DNA from: a marine gamma proteobacterium HTCC2080
Lineage (GTDB): Bacteria; Pseudomonadota; Gammaproteobacteria; Pseudomonadales; Halieaceae
Length of the DNA stretch: 64,000 nt
Assembly: GCA_000169115.1 (NCBI GenBank)
Contig: AAVV01000010.1
Span: 95,551-159,550 of the forward strand
Direction: 5' to 3'
In this document: piece after piece, positions 36,798 through 47,811 of the stretch
How positions within the stretch are numbered: the stretch's first letter is position 1
Layout: every line of letters starts with the position of its first letter
Program-made: the position numbers and the translations under genes
The notes under the pieces: generated by a model
Seen by the model: the letters and a program-made list of their open reading frames with translations, nothing else
What the model was told of the DNA's origin: nothing
Database searches by the model: none

Positions 36798-37901
36798 TTA
36801 TGGCCGGTGTTCCCGCGCTAAATACTCCTTAGACTGCATTTCCTGCAATCTTGATAGGGTCCTCCGGAACTCAAAAGCCAGCAAATTTCCCCCATAAAGC
36901 GCCTCAGGTGCTGCCTCGGCAGTGACGATCAGCTTGACACCACGGTCGTAAAATTCATCCACCATATTCACGAAACGTCTTGCGACGTCTTCTTGATGAC
37001 TTGCCATTACCGTGATTCCAGGGACCAATACGGTATGGAAAATGCGCGCGAGCTCTATAAAGTCACTGGAGCTTCGAGGCTCCTCGCACAACACCTGAAA
37101 TGTAATAACTGCCATACCCTCGACCCTGGTTTGGGTCGGAATGATGCGATTGTTAATCTCAATAGACTCCGATGTTGGCGCCATGCCTACCGATAACGCC
37201 TCAAAATCACCTGTTAGCGCGGTTTCAGACTCAATATTTAGAGGTGTGTGCCACAATTCAACCTGCTCTAACGTGCGCAGTCGATAGTCGACCCCCGAAT
37301 CGACATTAACAATATCAGTGTAATTTTCGATCAATGCAATTGCGGGTAAGAATCGCGCCCTCTGCAGACCATCCCTGTATAAGTCGCAAGGCTCAATATT
37401 TGAAGTCGCGACCAAGGTCACTCCGCGCCGAAATAAGGCCGTCATCAGCCCCGCTAAAATCATGGCGTCGGCGATATCGCTAACAAAAAACTCGTCGAAA
37501 CAAATAACTCGGGCCTCAGCTGCGATTCCCGCCGCCACTTTTTCTAGCGGGTTCTTTTCACCGGCAAGAACCGTAAGCTCCTGATGGACACGCTGCATAA
37601 ACCGATGAAAGTGCACCCTTAGCTTGGCTTCGAAGGGTAAACTTTCGAAAAAGACATCGACCAGATAAGTTTTTCCTCGTCCTACACCACCCCAAAAGTA
37701 CAAACCCTGCTCTGGCTTTTTGGTTTCGCTGAAGATTCGACGTAACCGAGCTGTCGCGCTCAGCTGCCCGATCTCTCGCTCCACCAAACGGTCATATAGG
37801 TCTTGCAGCTTGGCAACGGCATGCGCCTGAGCCAGATCTGGCTGAAAACCTGGCTTAGATAGGTCCTCCTCGTAGCGCTGCTTAGGTGAAATTTGTTGCA
37901 T
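36798..37901 (-). CDS. zapE: Cell division ATPase ZapE (AFG1 family)
   Basis: In E. coli ZapE binds FtsZ and affects ring stability under stress. 367 residues with P-loop [12 protein letters not shown] (near 70), Walker [17 protein letters not shown], sensor region [20 protein letters not shown] and the C-terminal [12 protein letters not shown]. Length and motifs are normal. It is upstream of rplM on the same strand with a 130-base gap, and it is divergent from the YhcB-like gene, another division-linked protein. Confidence 0.93.
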   Translation of the reverse strand: MQQISPKQRYEEDLSKPGFQPDLAQAHAVAKLQDLYDRLVEREIGQLSATARLRRIFSETKKPEQGLYFWGGVGRGKTYLVDVFFESLPFEAKLRVHFHRFMQRVHQELTVLAGEKNPLEKVAAGIAAEARVICFDEFFVSDIADAMILAGLMTALFRRGVTLVATSNIEPCDLYRDGLQRARFLPAIALIENYTDIVNVDSGVDYRLRTLEQVELWHTPLNIESETALTGDFEALSVGMAPTSESIEINNRIIPTQTRVEGMAVITFQVLCEEPRSSSDFIELARIFHTVLVPGITVMASHQEDVARRFVNMVDEFYDRGVKLIVTAEAAPEALYGGNLLAFEFRRTLSRLQEMQSKEYLAREHRP

Positions 37902-37994
37902 AATGCTGTGAAAGCTCCATGAAATTATGTGTCGTGGCAGAAGCGTTGTACACTACATTACACTTACGTATCGACTGGCGAACTGGAGTCATTT

Positions 37995-38489
37995 ATGCCG
38001 TCCGGAGCAATACTCATCGCGACTGCCCTCATAGGGGTCGGTATCGGCCTAGGATGCGGCTGGTTACTGGGCATAAGTAAGAAGAGTAAGCGTGATGTCA
38101 TTATAGACCTAGAGTCTCGGCTGGAGCGTGCGCAAGAGAGTCGCGCGGATTATGAAGCGGATGTCGCAGAGCATTTCACCAAGACCGCCCGTCTGCTCAG
38201 TCGGATGACCGAAGACTACCGCGAGGTTTATACCCACTTAGCCGCGGGGGCAGACAGTTTGTGCGATGGCGAAATCGAGATTCCAAACGCAAAGACGCTG
38301 CTTGACACAAACTCCAGCAATCAGGATATACCCGGCAGTCTCGTCGATGTGATACCGCCCCTTGATTATGCGCCACGGAAAAGTCCTGATGAGAAAGGCC
38401 AGCTATCAGAGACCTTTGGGCTCGATAGGCCCGCCAGTGAAGACATCGATCGCCTGATGGAGCCTGATCGACTCGATCGCTCTGCCTGA
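37995..38489 (+). CDS. zapG: YhcB/ZapG-like DUF1043 inner-membrane protein
   Basis: A 164-residue protein from ATG 37995, which has GGAG seven bases upstream; longer in-frame starts are unsupported. One N-terminal helix (about 4-27, ILIATALIGVGIGLGCGWLLG) is followed by a coiled coil (IDLESRLERAQESRADYEADVAEHF-type, about 38-75) and an acidic, likely disordered tail. YhcB links cell elongation, division and envelope synthesis in E. coli. Placement next to zapE and before degS matches the usual context. Confidence 0.85.
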   Translation: MPSGAILIATALIGVGIGLGCGWLLGISKKSKRDVIIDLESRLERAQESRADYEADVAEHFTKTARLLSRMTEDYREVYTHLAAGADSLCDGEIEIPNAKTLLDTNSSNQDIPGSLVDVIPPLDYAPRKSPDEKGQLSETFGLDRPASEDIDRLMEPDRLDRSA

Positions 38490-38491
38490 AT

Positions 38492-39247
38492 TCAAGCCGG
38501 GTTATCGTCATCGATAAAATGGTGCTCTATCCCGAGCTCCCGGCTTAACCACGCACCAACACTCTGCACGCCAAAACGCTCAGTGGCATGATGGCCGGCA
38601 GCAATAAAGCTGATACCTCGCTCCCTCGCAACATGGATGGTCTGCTCCGATACTTCACCGGTCACAAAAAGATCAGCCCCCGCGTCGGCTGCTTTATCAA
38701 TGTACCCCTGCCCACCACCAGTGCACCAAGCGATACGACTCACCTCACAATCTCCCTCAGACAGCACCGAGCGCCCCAGCTGCTTTGACAGACGTTCAGC
38801 GACCGCCATAAGCGGTGTCACCTCGGATAACTCACCCACAAAGACAGGTACAGTCGGCTCTTGGGGCATCAATGGTTCAAATGCGGTAACGCCTAACGCT
38901 CGCCCTAAACCCGCGTTATTTCCCAGCTCAATGTGGCAGTCCAGAGGCAGATGAAAGGCGAACAAATTGATGTTCGATTGCATTAATGTTCGTACTCTGC
39001 GTCCTTTCATGCCGACTAAGCAAGGGTCTTCGGACCGCCAAAAATAGCCATGATGCACCAGCACCGCATCGGCTCTGAGTGCTACCGCCGCATCTAAAAG
39101 AGCCTGACTCGCCGTTACCCCAGATACCAGAATATCAATATTCTCTCGACCTTCTACCTGAAGCCCATTGGGGGCAAAATCTTGGAAGCGCTGGGGCTCA
39201 AGCAATTCGTTCAGCACTGTTTGCATTTTTAGCCTTGAGGTTCCCAT
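38492..39247 (-). CDS. NIF3-family metal-binding protein (YbgI/DUF34)
   Basis: 251 residues from ATG 39247, chosen for the AAGGAG site six bases upstream; an ATG at 39277 is less likely. The family core is visible: FAPNGLQVEG, VLVHHGYFWR with metal-ligand histidines, FHLPLDCHIELGNNAGL (YbgI-like) and C-terminal GHHATERFGV with further ligands. It is a toroid-forming dinuclear metal protein; its cellular role is not settled (GTP cyclohydrolase-like and chaperone proposals exist). The end converges with the YhcB-like gene, two bases apart. Confidence 0.9.
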   Translation of the reverse strand: MGTSRLKMQTVLNELLEPQRFQDFAPNGLQVEGRENIDILVSGVTASQALLDAAVALRADAVLVHHGYFWRSEDPCLVGMKGRRVRTLMQSNINLFAFHLPLDCHIELGNNAGLGRALGVTAFEPLMPQEPTVPVFVGELSEVTPLMAVAERLSKQLGRSVLSEGDCEVSRIAWCTGGGQGYIDKAADAGADLFVTGEVSEQTIHVARERGISFIAAGHHATERFGVQSVGAWLSRELGIEHHFIDDDNPA

Positions 39248-39333
39248 TAAAACTCCTTTGAAATCATTCCTTAGCAAACAAGATTAACCGGCCCAGTCTG
39301 TTTTACAATCGTCCCAACGCGAGGATCTAAACA

Positions 39334-40440
39334 GTGAAAGAGTTTTTATCGAGCCTTTTTTGGCCAACCCTAACAGGGATACTGGCTGCAGCCATTATTT
39401 TGGACCAGTGGGTCTTGCCGGAACCCCTGGGGAGAGATCGCAGCCAGATCAGAACGAGTTACAGTGATGCTGTCGCACTGGCGACACCCTCAGTTGTTAA
39501 TATTTATACCGCAAAGTTGGTTGATTCAGGTCGAAACCAACGCTTAAACGACCCATTACTGCGCCGCTTTCTTGGAAATTCAGGACGTCGTCAGCGCGTT
39601 GAGCGCTCTCTTGGCTCAGGGGTTATCCTCACTGCAGAAGGGCACATAATCACCAATAACCATGTTATCGCTGATGCGGACGCCATTCAGGTCTTGCTTC
39701 ATGATGGTCGATCAGCAACGGCAACAGCAATAGGCACCGATCCCGCAACAGATCTGGCAGTACTTCAGATTCAACTGCCCGGGCTGACCCCCATCACACT
39801 CGCTAACTCTGATGATGCACAGGTTGGTGATGTTGTGCTCGCCATCGGCAACCCTTACGGCTTTGGACACTCTGTCAGTCAGGGAATTATTTCCGGCTTG
39901 AGTCGATACGGGCTGCAGGCATCAGACTACGAGGACTATATCCAAACTGATGCAAGCGTTCTTTTAGGCAGCTCTGGTGGCGCCTTAATCGATGCATCCG
40001 GGAAACTGCTGGGTATAAACACGCTGATCTACACCGCTAACGGCGAAGGTGCCGACAATACCGCCATTGGCATCAATCTAGCGACGCCCGTGAATTTGGC
40101 GCACTTTGTCATGCAAGACCTCGTTAACTACGGCACGGTGGTACGCGGTTGGCTAGGCGTTAGCGTCGAGCTATTACTGAGCCCTGAAACGATGGCTCAG
40201 CAAAAGCAGGTCCTGCTGGTTTCTGCATTAACTGAAGATGGACCGGCTGCAAGGGCGGGGTTACAACTGGGCGATGTGATCAGTGCAATTAATGGCAACA
40301 CGGTTAATGATGGGCGAATAACCATGCACCAAATCGCTCGTTTCAGACCGGGAGAAATTGTTGATATCGAAGTCGCGCGGGGGCGCGAGCAAGAGATGAT
40401 TCAGCTTCAGGCGGTGGTGGGTACTAGGCCAGGTGGTTAA
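39334..40440 (+). CDS. degS: DegS/AlgW-type periplasmic serine protease
   Basis: Membrane-anchored HtrA protease that starts the sigma-E response by cutting RseA/MucA when misfolded porins bind its PDZ domain. 368 residues, start GTG 39334, anchor helix about 7-25, protease about 45-255, one PDZ about 265-360. The triad is His110 (TNNHV), Asp140 (ATDLAV) and Ser214. The serine loop reads LLGSSGGAL, where the family norm is NPGNSGGAL. The single PDZ and uncleaved anchor favour DegS/AlgW over DegP. Its stop shares bases with the hisD stop on the other strand. Confidence 0.92.
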   Translation: MKEFLSSLFWPTLTGILAAAIILDQWVLPEPLGRDRSQIRTSYSDAVALATPSVVNIYTAKLVDSGRNQRLNDPLLRRFLGNSGRRQRVERSLGSGVILTAEGHIITNNHVIADADAIQVLLHDGRSATATAIGTDPATDLAVLQIQLPGLTPITLANSDDAQVGDVVLAIGNPYGFGHSVSQGIISGLSRYGLQASDYEDYIQTDASVLLGSSGGALIDASGKLLGINTLIYTANGEGADNTAIGINLATPVNLAHFVMQDLVNYGTVVRGWLGVSVELLLSPETMAQQKQVLLVSALTEDGPAARAGLQLGDVISAINGNTVNDGRITMHQIARFRPGEIVDIEVARGREQEMIQLQAVVGTRPGG

Positions 40441-41750
40441 TCATCAAGGATAGATAACCGCAGCTCAGCGCTACGCGCATGGGCTTCCAGTGATTCACCC
40501 CTTGCTAATACGGACGCAACACGGCCCAAAACCATTGCTCCCTCGGTCGAGCAATGAATAATTGAACTTCTTTTTTGAAAATCATAGACGCCCAAAGGCG
40601 ATGAGAATCGCGCAGTACTGGACGTCGGCAGCACGTGGTTGGGTCCAGCACAATAATCACCTAGAGACTCGCAGCTCATTGCGCCAACAAAGATAGCGCC
40701 GGCAACAGTAAGCTCTGAAACCCGCGTCTCTGCGTCGTTAAAGGCGAGTTGTAAATGCTCGGGCGCTAACCTGTTGCTCAACGCAATCGCATCATCGAGG
40801 TCATGCACCTTGATAAGCGCGCCTCTATTCGCCAGTGCGGCACGGATAATGCCCTCACGAGACATGGTGCTTAGCAGCGTCTCCATCGCCGCCTCTACAG
40901 CATCGAGATAAGCGTCGTCAGGGGAGATTAAAATAGCTTGGGCCTGCTCATCATGTTCAGCCTGAGAGAAAAGGTCCATCGCCATCCATGATGCCGGGGC
41001 ACTATCGTCGGCGATAATCAAAACTTCCGATGGACCCGCCACCATATCTATACCAACGACGCCAAAAACCTGTCGCTTGGCTTCCGCGACGTAACGATTA
41101 CCGGGTCCCACAATTTTATCGACGCCCGTTAGTGTTTCTGTACCGAAAGCCAGGGCCGCAACCGCTTGGGCACCACCCGCGGTAACAATTCGATCGACGC
41201 CCGCAAGAGCCGCTGCCGCCAGTACCAGTGGATTTATCTCACCCCCAGGCGCGGGTACCACCATGACGACCTCAGGTACACCGGCTACTTTTGCGGGGAT
41301 AGCATTCATCAAAACAGATGACGGATAACTTGCTTTACCGCCAGGGACATAGATCCCCACCCGAGTCATTGGGGTGACCTGTTGTCCTAAACGATTGCCC
41401 AGCTCATCTTCAAATGACCAACTTTGGGCCACTTGGTACTGGTGATAATCACGAATTCTATTCGCCGCGGTCTCCAGTGCAGCCCGGGTATCGGGTTCAA
41501 GGGCATTTAGGGCCGCCAGCATCTGTGGTGGCTCAACTATCAAATCCTTGATGGATACCGCAGGGTGCTGATCAAGCTCTTGCGTCAGTTTCAGCAGGGC
41601 AGCGTCTCCCCCATTGCGGACAGACGCAATGATCGTGGCGACACGATTTACCAGCTCACCGTCGCGCTCATCGTGGCGAGCTGTCAATGCTGCCAAATCT
41701 GCCTCAAAAGTGTCTGAGGCTGCATTAAGCCGTCGCAGGAGGTTGTTCAA
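40437..41750 (-). CDS. hisD: Histidinol dehydrogenase
   Basis: Catalyses the last two steps of histidine synthesis, oxidising histidinol to histidine with NAD and zinc. 437 residues with [31 protein letters not shown] and the zinc/active-site region [18 protein letters not shown]. It overlaps hisG by four bases (ATGA). The hisC gene that often follows hisD in Pseudomonas is absent; instead hisD ends tail-to-tail with degS, the two stop codons sharing TTAA at 40437-40440. Confidence 0.96.
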   Translation of the reverse strand: MNNLLRRLNAASDTFEADLAALTARHDERDGELVNRVATIIASVRNGGDAALLKLTQELDQHPAVSIKDLIVEPPQMLAALNALEPDTRAALETAANRIRDYHQYQVAQSWSFEDELGNRLGQQVTPMTRVGIYVPGGKASYPSSVLMNAIPAKVAGVPEVVMVVPAPGGEINPLVLAAAALAGVDRIVTAGGAQAVAALAFGTETLTGVDKIVGPGNRYVAEAKRQVFGVVGIDMVAGPSEVLIIADDSAPASWMAMDLFSQAEHDEQAQAILISPDDAYLDAVEAAMETLLSTMSREGIIRAALANRGALIKVHDLDDAIALSNRLAPEHLQLAFNDAETRVSELTVAGAIFVGAMSCESLGDYCAGPNHVLPTSSTARFSSPLGVYDFQKRSSIIHCSTEGAMVLGRVASVLARGESLEAHARSAELRLSILDD

Positions 41751-42403
41751 AAGGCACTTTCCTTGTCAGCGGCTTGTTCAACAGCCCGCGAAAGTGCCTC
41801 AATAACTTCCTGAATAACGCCATGACGTGTTCGCATGGCAGCCTTATTTACCACTAAGCGGGTGCTGATATCGGCAATATGTTCAAGAGGCGACATACCA
41901 TTGGCTTTCAGGGTGTTTCCCGTATCGACGATGTCGACAATTTCATCGGCAAGATCCATGAGTGGCGCTAACTCCATAGCTCCGTATAGTTTAATAATAT
42001 CTGCCTGAATACCCTTGCCTGCATAATAGCGCCGAGCAATGTTCACGAATTTACTCGCCACACGAACCCGCGTTTTGACGCTCTCTCGCTCCGAAAATCC
42101 CGCCGTCATCAAGCGACAACTTGCAATACCAAGATCTAAAGGCTCGTACAGGCCGTCAGCCCCAAACTCAAGGAGCATGTCTTTTCCAACAACACCGATA
42201 TCTGCAGCACCATGGCGAACGTAGGTCGGGACATCGGAGCCTCGCAAAATAACGAGGCGCACATCTGAATGTTCAGTATCGAAAATAAGCTTGCGGCTGC
42301 TTGCAATGTCCTCAACGGGTGAAAGCCCAGCGGCCGTCAGCAGAGGAAGTGTCTGCTGCAGAATGCGCCCCTTAGTGAGTGCGATGGTTAATTGTTGTGT
42401 CAT
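41747..42403 (-). CDS. hisG: ATP phosphoribosyltransferase, short form
   Basis: First and rate-limiting enzyme of histidine synthesis, joining ATP and PRPP. At 218 residues it is the short form, lacking the C-terminal regulatory domain of the E. coli enzyme. Short HisG proteins work only with the HisRS-like partner HisZ, which is not in this window. Motifs [27 protein letters not shown] and the PRPP-binding region [17 protein letters not shown] are present. It follows murA by 23 bases. Confidence 0.96.
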   Translation of the reverse strand: MTQQLTIALTKGRILQQTLPLLTAAGLSPVEDIASSRKLIFDTEHSDVRLVILRGSDVPTYVRHGAADIGVVGKDMLLEFGADGLYEPLDLGIASCRLMTAGFSERESVKTRVRVASKFVNIARRYYAGKGIQADIIKLYGAMELAPLMDLADEIVDIVDTGNTLKANGMSPLEHIADISTRLVVNKAAMRTRHGVIQEVIEALSRAVEQAADKESAF

Positions 42404-42426
42404 AATTTTTCCACGACGTCGTGAAT

Positions 42427-43698
<1,272 letters not shown>

Positions 43699-43932
43699 TC
43701 AACCCGTCGCTTCAGCGGGGGTCAAAGCTCGAATGTTAACCGCGTGCATATGGCCGGCAGCGATAGCCGATGCCAGCGGTGCATAGACACGTTGTTGCCT
43801 GGCGACAGAGCGGACCCCGCCAAAGATTTCTGAAATTACTGTCACGGTGTAATGTCCACCGGCCAATTCAACATCCACTTCGCCCTCAGGGAATGCCGCC
43901 AATACTAGGTCTCGCACTTCATTGACGTCCAC
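43699..43932 (-). CDS. ibaG: BolA-family protein IbaG
   Basis: A 77-residue BolA-like protein, thought to work with monothiol glutaredoxins in iron-sulfur handling and acid response. It has VRDLVLAAFPEGEVDVELAGGHYTVTVISEIFGG-type segments, and HMHAVNIRALTP near the end with the conserved His. It starts one base after the mlaC stop, so it is translationally coupled. IbaG rather than BolA is chosen from the murA linkage. Confidence 0.92.
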   Translation of the reverse strand: MDVNEVRDLVLAAFPEGEVDVELAGGHYTVTVISEIFGGVRSVARQQRVYAPLASAIAAGHMHAVNIRALTPAEATG

Positions 43933-43933
43933 G

Positions 43934-44644
43934 TTATTCCTCCGTTGAAAGGGATTTCACTCGATTGTCATCCCAGTTTGCAATTACAGTATTTAAGTCA
44001 CCGCCAGCCTCAAGGGCTGCTGCCTCGAATTGACCCCGGTAGATTTCACCCAAATTAATATTTTCAATGATCAAGTTGCGTAACTTCCAACGTCCATCAC
44101 GGTACTGCCCCATTTGGTACTTCACCGTGTAAATTTTTCCGTCATCACCAAAGACCCGCTGCGTCACTGAAGCCACTCGCGTGCTGCCGGGTGCCATATC
44201 CACTTCACCCAACTCTACCTGTGATCCACCAAAAGCCAGCAAGCCTCTGCTGTAAGTATTGACCATGCCCGAGCGCAGCACCTCGGTAAACTTCATCAGG
44301 TGCTCTCGCAGCTGGTTTCTCCCAGCTTCGTCCAAGCCCTGATAAAGCTCCTTACTTGCAAAGCGACCCATAACACCGCGCGCAAAACCTCGAAAGTCCA
44401 CCACACGGTCGAGTTCCTCACCCACTGCAACGGTGTAACGATCTGGGTCAGTATCAAAATACGCTGGCGCTTCCCTTGCTAGCGCCATAATGTTGTCGGT
44501 TGCCGCAGCAACGACTTCACGAGGGCCAGGCGAAGAAGCGTCTTCCTCAGCACTCGCGAGGCTCGCGCAAGCAAAATGAAGACACACCACAAGGGCGGCT
44601 GCTAACCCCTTGATCGCGCCATCACTAAATGTAGTGTTACCCAT
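43934..44644 (-). CDS. mlaC: Periplasmic phospholipid-binding protein MlaC (Ttg2D), orphan
   Basis: MlaC shuttles phospholipid between the outer-membrane MlaA complex and the inner-membrane MlaFEDB ABC transporter. 236 residues from ATG 44644, with GGAGG six bases upstream. Signal peptide about 1-32 (GLAAALVVCLHFACASLASA), then the MlaC fold with DRVVDFRGFARGVMG, YKQGQ-like ELYQGLDEAGRNQLREHL and IENINLGEIYRGQF. Normally mlaF, mlaE and mlaD lie upstream and mlaB downstream; here none is present and the divergent yrbG follows 161 bases upstream. Partner genes must be elsewhere or lost. Confidence 0.88.
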   Translation of the reverse strand: MGNTTFSDGAIKGLAAALVVCLHFACASLASAEEDASSPGPREVVAAATDNIMALAREAPAYFDTDPDRYTVAVGEELDRVVDFRGFARGVMGRFASKELYQGLDEAGRNQLREHLMKFTEVLRSGMVNTYSRGLLAFGGSQVELGEVDMAPGSTRVASVTQRVFGDDGKIYTVKYQMGQYRDGRWKLRNLIIENINLGEIYRGQFEAAALEAGGDLNTVIANWDDNRVKSLSTEE

Positions 44645-44805
44645 CAAAGCCTCCGTCATTGTCGATCAGTAGGATACAATACGCTCTGACCCCCGAGTAA
44701 AAACGGGATGCATCGCAATGCGCAGCATCATAACCGATCTGCGTGCAGCGCGTGCGATATACCAGCATGCAGGGCGCGCCGCGCGAAACCGCCTAGAGGA
44801 ACACT

Positions 44806-45771
44806 ATGCTTTTGGATTTTGCTGTCGTCGTCCTGGGGATTGCCGCCTTAGTTTGGAGCGCCGACCTGTTTATTAAGGGCGCCGCCGCTGTCGCAAGCCG
44901 TTTTGGAATGTCACCGCTGATCATTGGTATGACTGTCGTATCTCTAGGCACCTCAGCCCCAGAGATTTTAGTATCTCTCTCAGCAGCAGCATCAGGAGCT
45001 GGCGCGTTGGCCGTGGGCAATGCCTTCGGATCCAATATTGCAAATATTGGTCTAGTGCTGGGTCTGACACTAATCATCTCGCCCATTTTAGTGGGCAGAA
45101 CGACAGCGTTTACGGATTTGCCAATCTTACTCGCAATCGTTGTTCTCTGTGGTTGGTTACTCCGCGACGGAACCTTGAGTGCTACTGATGCCTTTATCCT
45201 GTTAGGTGCCCTACTCTTGTATCTCACTCGAATGGCACGCCACTTGCGCATGCCTAGTATTAATGACGACATTTCACCCGTAGAAGACCTACCCATTGCA
45301 CAGGCAATAGGCGCCTTTACCGTAGGCCTTGGCGTACTTATTGGAAGCTCCAAGGCTTTAGTATGGGCTGCCGTAAATATCGCTGAGAGCTACGGAGTTT
45401 CCGAGTTAGTCATTGGTCTAACGATCATCGCCTTAGGCACTAGCCTCCCGGAACTCGCTGCTTCAATGGTTAGCGCGATTAAAGGACATGCCGATATCGC
45501 AATTGGCGCAGTTGTAGGCTCCAATATGTTTAACTTGCTTATTGTCCTTGCGATACCGGGGTTGTTCTCACCACTCGAACTATCTACCACTGATTTGCAA
45601 CGGGACTTGGGTACGGTTTTTGTGACAACGGCTGCACTCGCCGTCTTCGTAGGTTTCGGTTGGCGTAAGGAGAAGAGCCATGCGCGCTTGGGCCGCATGG
45701 CGGGCTGCTTATTCCTGAGCTCTTATGTGGTTTACTGCCTGTGGCTCTACTATGACATTTCAAAGGTTTAG
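44806..45771 (+). CDS. yrbG: YrbG-type sodium/calcium exchanger family protein
   Basis: A 321-residue inner-membrane protein of the CaCA superfamily with ten hydrophobic helices in two inverted halves. The alpha repeats are clear: GTSAPEILVSLSA with GNAFGSNIANIGLVLG in the first half, GTSLPELAASMVSA with GAVVGSNMFNLLIVLA in the second; the acidic residues are the ion ligands of the family. AGAGGA precedes the start. It heads the kdsD-kdsC-lptCAB operon as in E. coli. Transport direction and ion are inferred. Confidence 0.92.
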   Translation: MLLDFAVVVLGIAALVWSADLFIKGAAAVASRFGMSPLIIGMTVVSLGTSAPEILVSLSAAASGAGALAVGNAFGSNIANIGLVLGLTLIISPILVGRTTAFTDLPILLAIVVLCGWLLRDGTLSATDAFILLGALLLYLTRMARHLRMPSINDDISPVEDLPIAQAIGAFTVGLGVLIGSSKALVWAAVNIAESYGVSELVIGLTIIALGTSLPELAASMVSAIKGHADIAIGAVVGSNMFNLLIVLAIPGLFSPLELSTTDLQRDLGTVFVTTAALAVFVGFGWRKEKSHARLGRMAGCLFLSSYVVYCLWLYYDISKV

Positions 45772-45776
45772 AAACG

Positions 45777-46748
45777 ATGCTGAATGATGAAGCGCTCCTC
45801 ACTTCTGGCCGACGCACGCTTACGTTGGAAGGGCAAGCCGTTACAAAGTTAGCCGAGTCGCTAAGCCCTTCCTTTGCGGCTGCCTGCCAGCTCATATTAA
45901 AAACTCAGGGCCGAGTTATTGTAACTGGCATGGGAAAATCAGGACACATTGCTCATAAAATCGCAGCAACTCTGGCTAGCACGGGCACTCCCGCGTTTTT
46001 TGTGCACCCCGGAGAAGCTTCCCACGGCGACATGGGCATGATCACCCAGCGCGATACCGTACTAGCTTTGTCCAATAGTGGCACAACACCAGAAATTTTA
46101 ACGTTATTGCCCCTACTGAAGCGGCTTGGCGTAAAGCTAGTGAGTCTGACTGGCCATGCCGAATCAGCACTCGCCTGCGCATCAGACGTTCACGTTGATG
46201 CAGGCGTCGACACTGAAGCCTGTCCCCTAGATCTAGCTCCCACTTCAAGCACTACCGCTGCTTTGGCTATGGGAGACGCCTTGGCCATTGCGCTGCTAGA
46301 GAGTCGCGGCTTTACCGAAGAAGATTTTGCATTTTCCCATCCCGGAGGCGCTTTAGGAAAACGGCTGCTGCTACGAGTAGAAGATCTCATGATTAAAGGT
46401 ACAGACATCCCCTTGGTTGAGCCCACCGCAACCTTGGCTGAAGCTCTGATGGAAATAACAGCTAAGGGCTTGGGAATGACCATCGTTGGCGAAAATGGTC
46501 AATTAAAGGGCATTTTTACTGACGGCGACTTGAGAAGAGCATTGGAAGAGCAACCCGATATAAATTCTGTTGCCATTACCGCACTTATGTCAGCTAGCGT
46601 CAAAACGCTGCCTGCCGGACACCTCGCCGCTGAGGCTATGCACATTATGGAAAAAAATCGCATCTCATCACTGGTTGTTACCGACGCACAAGAGCAGATA
46701 GCAGGTGTTATTCATTTGATGGCTCTGCTGAAAGCAGGGATCAACTAA
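45777..46748 (+). CDS. kdsD: Arabinose-5-phosphate isomerase KdsD
   Basis: Converts ribulose-5-phosphate to arabinose-5-phosphate, the Kdo precursor for LPS. 323 residues: an SIS domain (about 35-170; VTGMGKSGHIAHKIAATLASTGTPAFFVHP in parts, SNSGTTPEI) and two CBS domains (about 205-320; MIKGTDIPLV, GIFTDGDLRRAL). Starts five bases after yrbG and overlaps kdsC by one base. Confidence 0.96.
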   Translation: MLNDEALLTSGRRTLTLEGQAVTKLAESLSPSFAAACQLILKTQGRVIVTGMGKSGHIAHKIAATLASTGTPAFFVHPGEASHGDMGMITQRDTVLALSNSGTTPEILTLLPLLKRLGVKLVSLTGHAESALACASDVHVDAGVDTEACPLDLAPTSSTTAALAMGDALAIALLESRGFTEEDFAFSHPGGALGKRLLLRVEDLMIKGTDIPLVEPTATLAEALMEITAKGLGMTIVGENGQLKGIFTDGDLRRALEEQPDINSVAITALMSASVKTLPAGHLAAEAMHIMEKNRISSLVVTDAQEQIAGVIHLMALLKAGIN

Positions 46749-47272
46749 TGACTGAACTCAATACAATCGCTGCAAAACTGAAGTTGATCGCAATGGATGT
46801 TGATGGCGTCCTGACTACCGGTTCCGTGACCTACGATAGCAACGGCGTAGAGTACAAATCATTTTCTATTAAAGATGGCTTAGGCATAAAACTTCTGCAA
46901 CAAGCCGGCCTTAGGGTGGCAATCATCACAGGCCGCTCATCACCTATGGTTGAACGACGAGCCGCTGAACTGGGTATAACGGATGTGATTCAGGGTCGTG
47001 AAGATAAACTAGCAGCGCTGCTAGAAATGGCAGCACTGGCAGGCTGCACCCTTGATGAGGCGGCTTATATGGGTGACGATTTGCCCGATTTGGCGGCGAT
47101 CAAGTGCGCTGCACATGGTGCTTGTCCGGCTGATGCAGTTGACCTTGTGCGCGATGCGGCAGATTACGTAACCAAAACTTCCGGAGGCCAGGGCGCTGTT
47201 CGTGAATGGGCCGAAACTTTACTGCGAGCCCGCGGCGAATGGCAAAATCTAGTAGCGGCTTACGACCGGTGA
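46748..47272 (+). CDS. kdsC: 3-deoxy-D-manno-octulosonate 8-phosphate phosphatase KdsC
   Basis: Removes phosphate from Kdo-8-phosphate. 174 residues of the short HAD type without a cap domain: nucleophile motif MDVDGVLTTG, IITGRSSPMV, and YMGDDLPDL with the metal-binding aspartates. Its stop overlaps the GTG start of lptC (GTGA). Confidence 0.96.
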   Translation: MTELNTIAAKLKLIAMDVDGVLTTGSVTYDSNGVEYKSFSIKDGLGIKLLQQAGLRVAIITGRSSPMVERRAAELGITDVIQGREDKLAALLEMAALAGCTLDEAAYMGDDLPDLAAIKCAAHGACPADAVDLVRDAADYVTKTSGGQGAVREWAETLLRARGEWQNLVAAYDR

Positions 47273-47811
47273 AGCTTACTTTTTCATCACTGCTACTGAT
47301 GGCAGCCGCGATTTTTTTCTGGATAACTTTGGGGCGAGGTGATGAAGTTGTGCCCTCAGCCCCACTAACTGCAGCCTCAGTTGCTGATAGTTATCTCGAA
47401 CATGCGGAGCGCTGGAGTTATGACCCGTCGGGGATGCGTATTCAGTACCTAACGATTGGATCAGGGACAACATACATCAACGACCCCGTAACTTATGCTG
47501 AGGATCTGACATTTTGGAGCCCGGATAATAGCGGCAACCACTGGCAAATGACGGCCACGGAGGGCCAGTTATACACCGAGATAAAGGAACTTCTTTTGCT
47601 CAGAGGCGTTGAAATAAAACAGCTTGAGCGCAATGCCAGCATGCAGACAGCCCACATTCGCCTCTTATTGAATAAAAATCGAGCAATTACCGATGCTAAG
47701 GTGCAGTTATTCACAGCGAATAGCACCACAACCGCAACGGGACTGGACCTCGATTTGACATCTAGCAAGGCGACATTGCTCAAGGAGGTAGAGACTCTCT
47801 ATGCGAAGTAG
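47269..47811 (+). CDS. lptC: LPS export protein LptC
   Basis: Bitopic inner-membrane part of the LPS bridge that passes LPS from LptBFG to LptA. 180 residues from GTG 47269, giving a basic-poor start, helix about 5-22 (SLLLMAAAIFFWITL) and a periplasmic beta-jellyroll with MRIQYLTIGSGTTYINDPVT and the family segment WQMTATEGQLY. A longer in-frame start at 47206 would sit inside kdsC. Overlaps lptA by 11 bases. Length near the 191 of E. coli. Confidence 0.9.
   Translation: MKLTFSSLLLMAAAIFFWITLGRGDEVVPSAPLTAASVADSYLEHAERWSYDPSGMRIQYLTIGSGTTYINDPVTYAEDLTFWSPDNSGNHWQMTATEGQLYTEIKELLLLRGVEIKQLERNASMQTAHIRLLLNKNRAITDAKVQLFTANSTTTATGLDLDLTSSKATLLKEVETLYAK

Noticed and set aside
44793..45353. 186-codon open frame antisense to yrbG
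   Set aside because: Fully opposite a clear CaCA-family gene; its Arg/Pro/Ser-rich product matches nothing and it lacks a ribosome site.
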